Of a DNA stretch of 36,630 nucleotides, positions 36,629 to 36,630 are shown piece by piece. The position numbers were made by a program, and so were the translations under genes. The notes beneath the pieces are model-generated. The model saw only the letters and a list, made by a program, of their open reading frames with translations. It was not told the DNA's origin and did not search any database. Positions within the stretch are counted from its first letter, which is position 1, and each line of letters opens with the position of its first letter. The stretch is from Blepharisma japonicum (Eukaryota > Ciliophora > Heterotrichea > Heterotrichida > Blepharismidae), in assembly GCA_949751835.1 (NCBI GenBank), contig CATKHK010000167.1:1-36630 (forward strand), read 5' to 3'.

Positions 36629-36630
36629 TA

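Noticed and set aside
1-36630. UAA and UAG as general Gln codons for the whole window
   Set aside because: All complete kelch and B-box/TPR genes use CAA/CAG only, end at TAA or TAG, and show indels directly after that stop in paralogues.

Overview
The window looks like nuclear DNA of a ciliate that reads UGA as tryptophan. Coding and non-coding DNA are both very AT-rich, there are no bacterial signals, and no introns are needed. The large genes are open only if TGA is sense; they end at TAA, and the last gene at TAG. The strongest evidence is one aligned codon in the kelch family (Tyr-Thr-Asn-Trp), which is TGG in the plus-strand copies and TGA in two minus-strand copies. A heterotrich such as Blepharisma fits, but the organism is inferred. 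All coordinates below assume this code.

Two tandemly amplified families fill most of the window. Family 1 has a head resembling the N-terminal WW region of the centriolar protein CEP164, a helical linker, and a C-terminal kelch-like propeller (about 405-441 aa). Complete copies are at 1083-2393(+), 5403-6710(-), 7194-8519(-), 12607-13896(+), 17556-18776(+), 19081-20403(+), 20805-22022(+) and 26624-27913(-). A relative at 34531-36270(+) has the same linker and kelch part behind a Cys/His and coiled-coil head. Family 2 has an N-terminal B-box zinc finger followed by a long TPR-like helical body (762-768 aa). Complete copies are at 8630-10936(-), 23932-26232(-) and 29284-31572(-). Each complete family 2 gene has a family 1 gene or remnant just downstream on the same strand.

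Layout: 0-2.4 kb kelch genes (+); 2.5-4.6 kb remnants of both families; 5.4-8.5 kb two kelch genes (-); 8.6-12.2 kb a B-box/TPR gene and a split copy (-); 12.6-13.9 kb a kelch gene (+); 14.2-16.1 kb decayed coding-like DNA of other origin; 16.1-22.9 kb a run of kelch copies (+); 23.5-31.7 kb two B-box/TPR genes in a 2.9 kb segmental duplication, with a kelch gene and a kelch pseudogene between (-); 31.7-34.4 kb three decayed genes; 34.5-36.3 kb the coiled-coil kelch gene; then a decayed coiled-coil stretch.

No pathway can be assigned. All the modules (degenerate WW, kelch, B-box, TPR) bind proteins and none is an enzyme. The kelch copies are nearly identical in framework, with loops that vary in length and sequence between invariant flanks. 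This suggests a birth-and-death family of binding proteins, possibly linked to cilia or basal bodies through the CEP164-like head; that link is inference.
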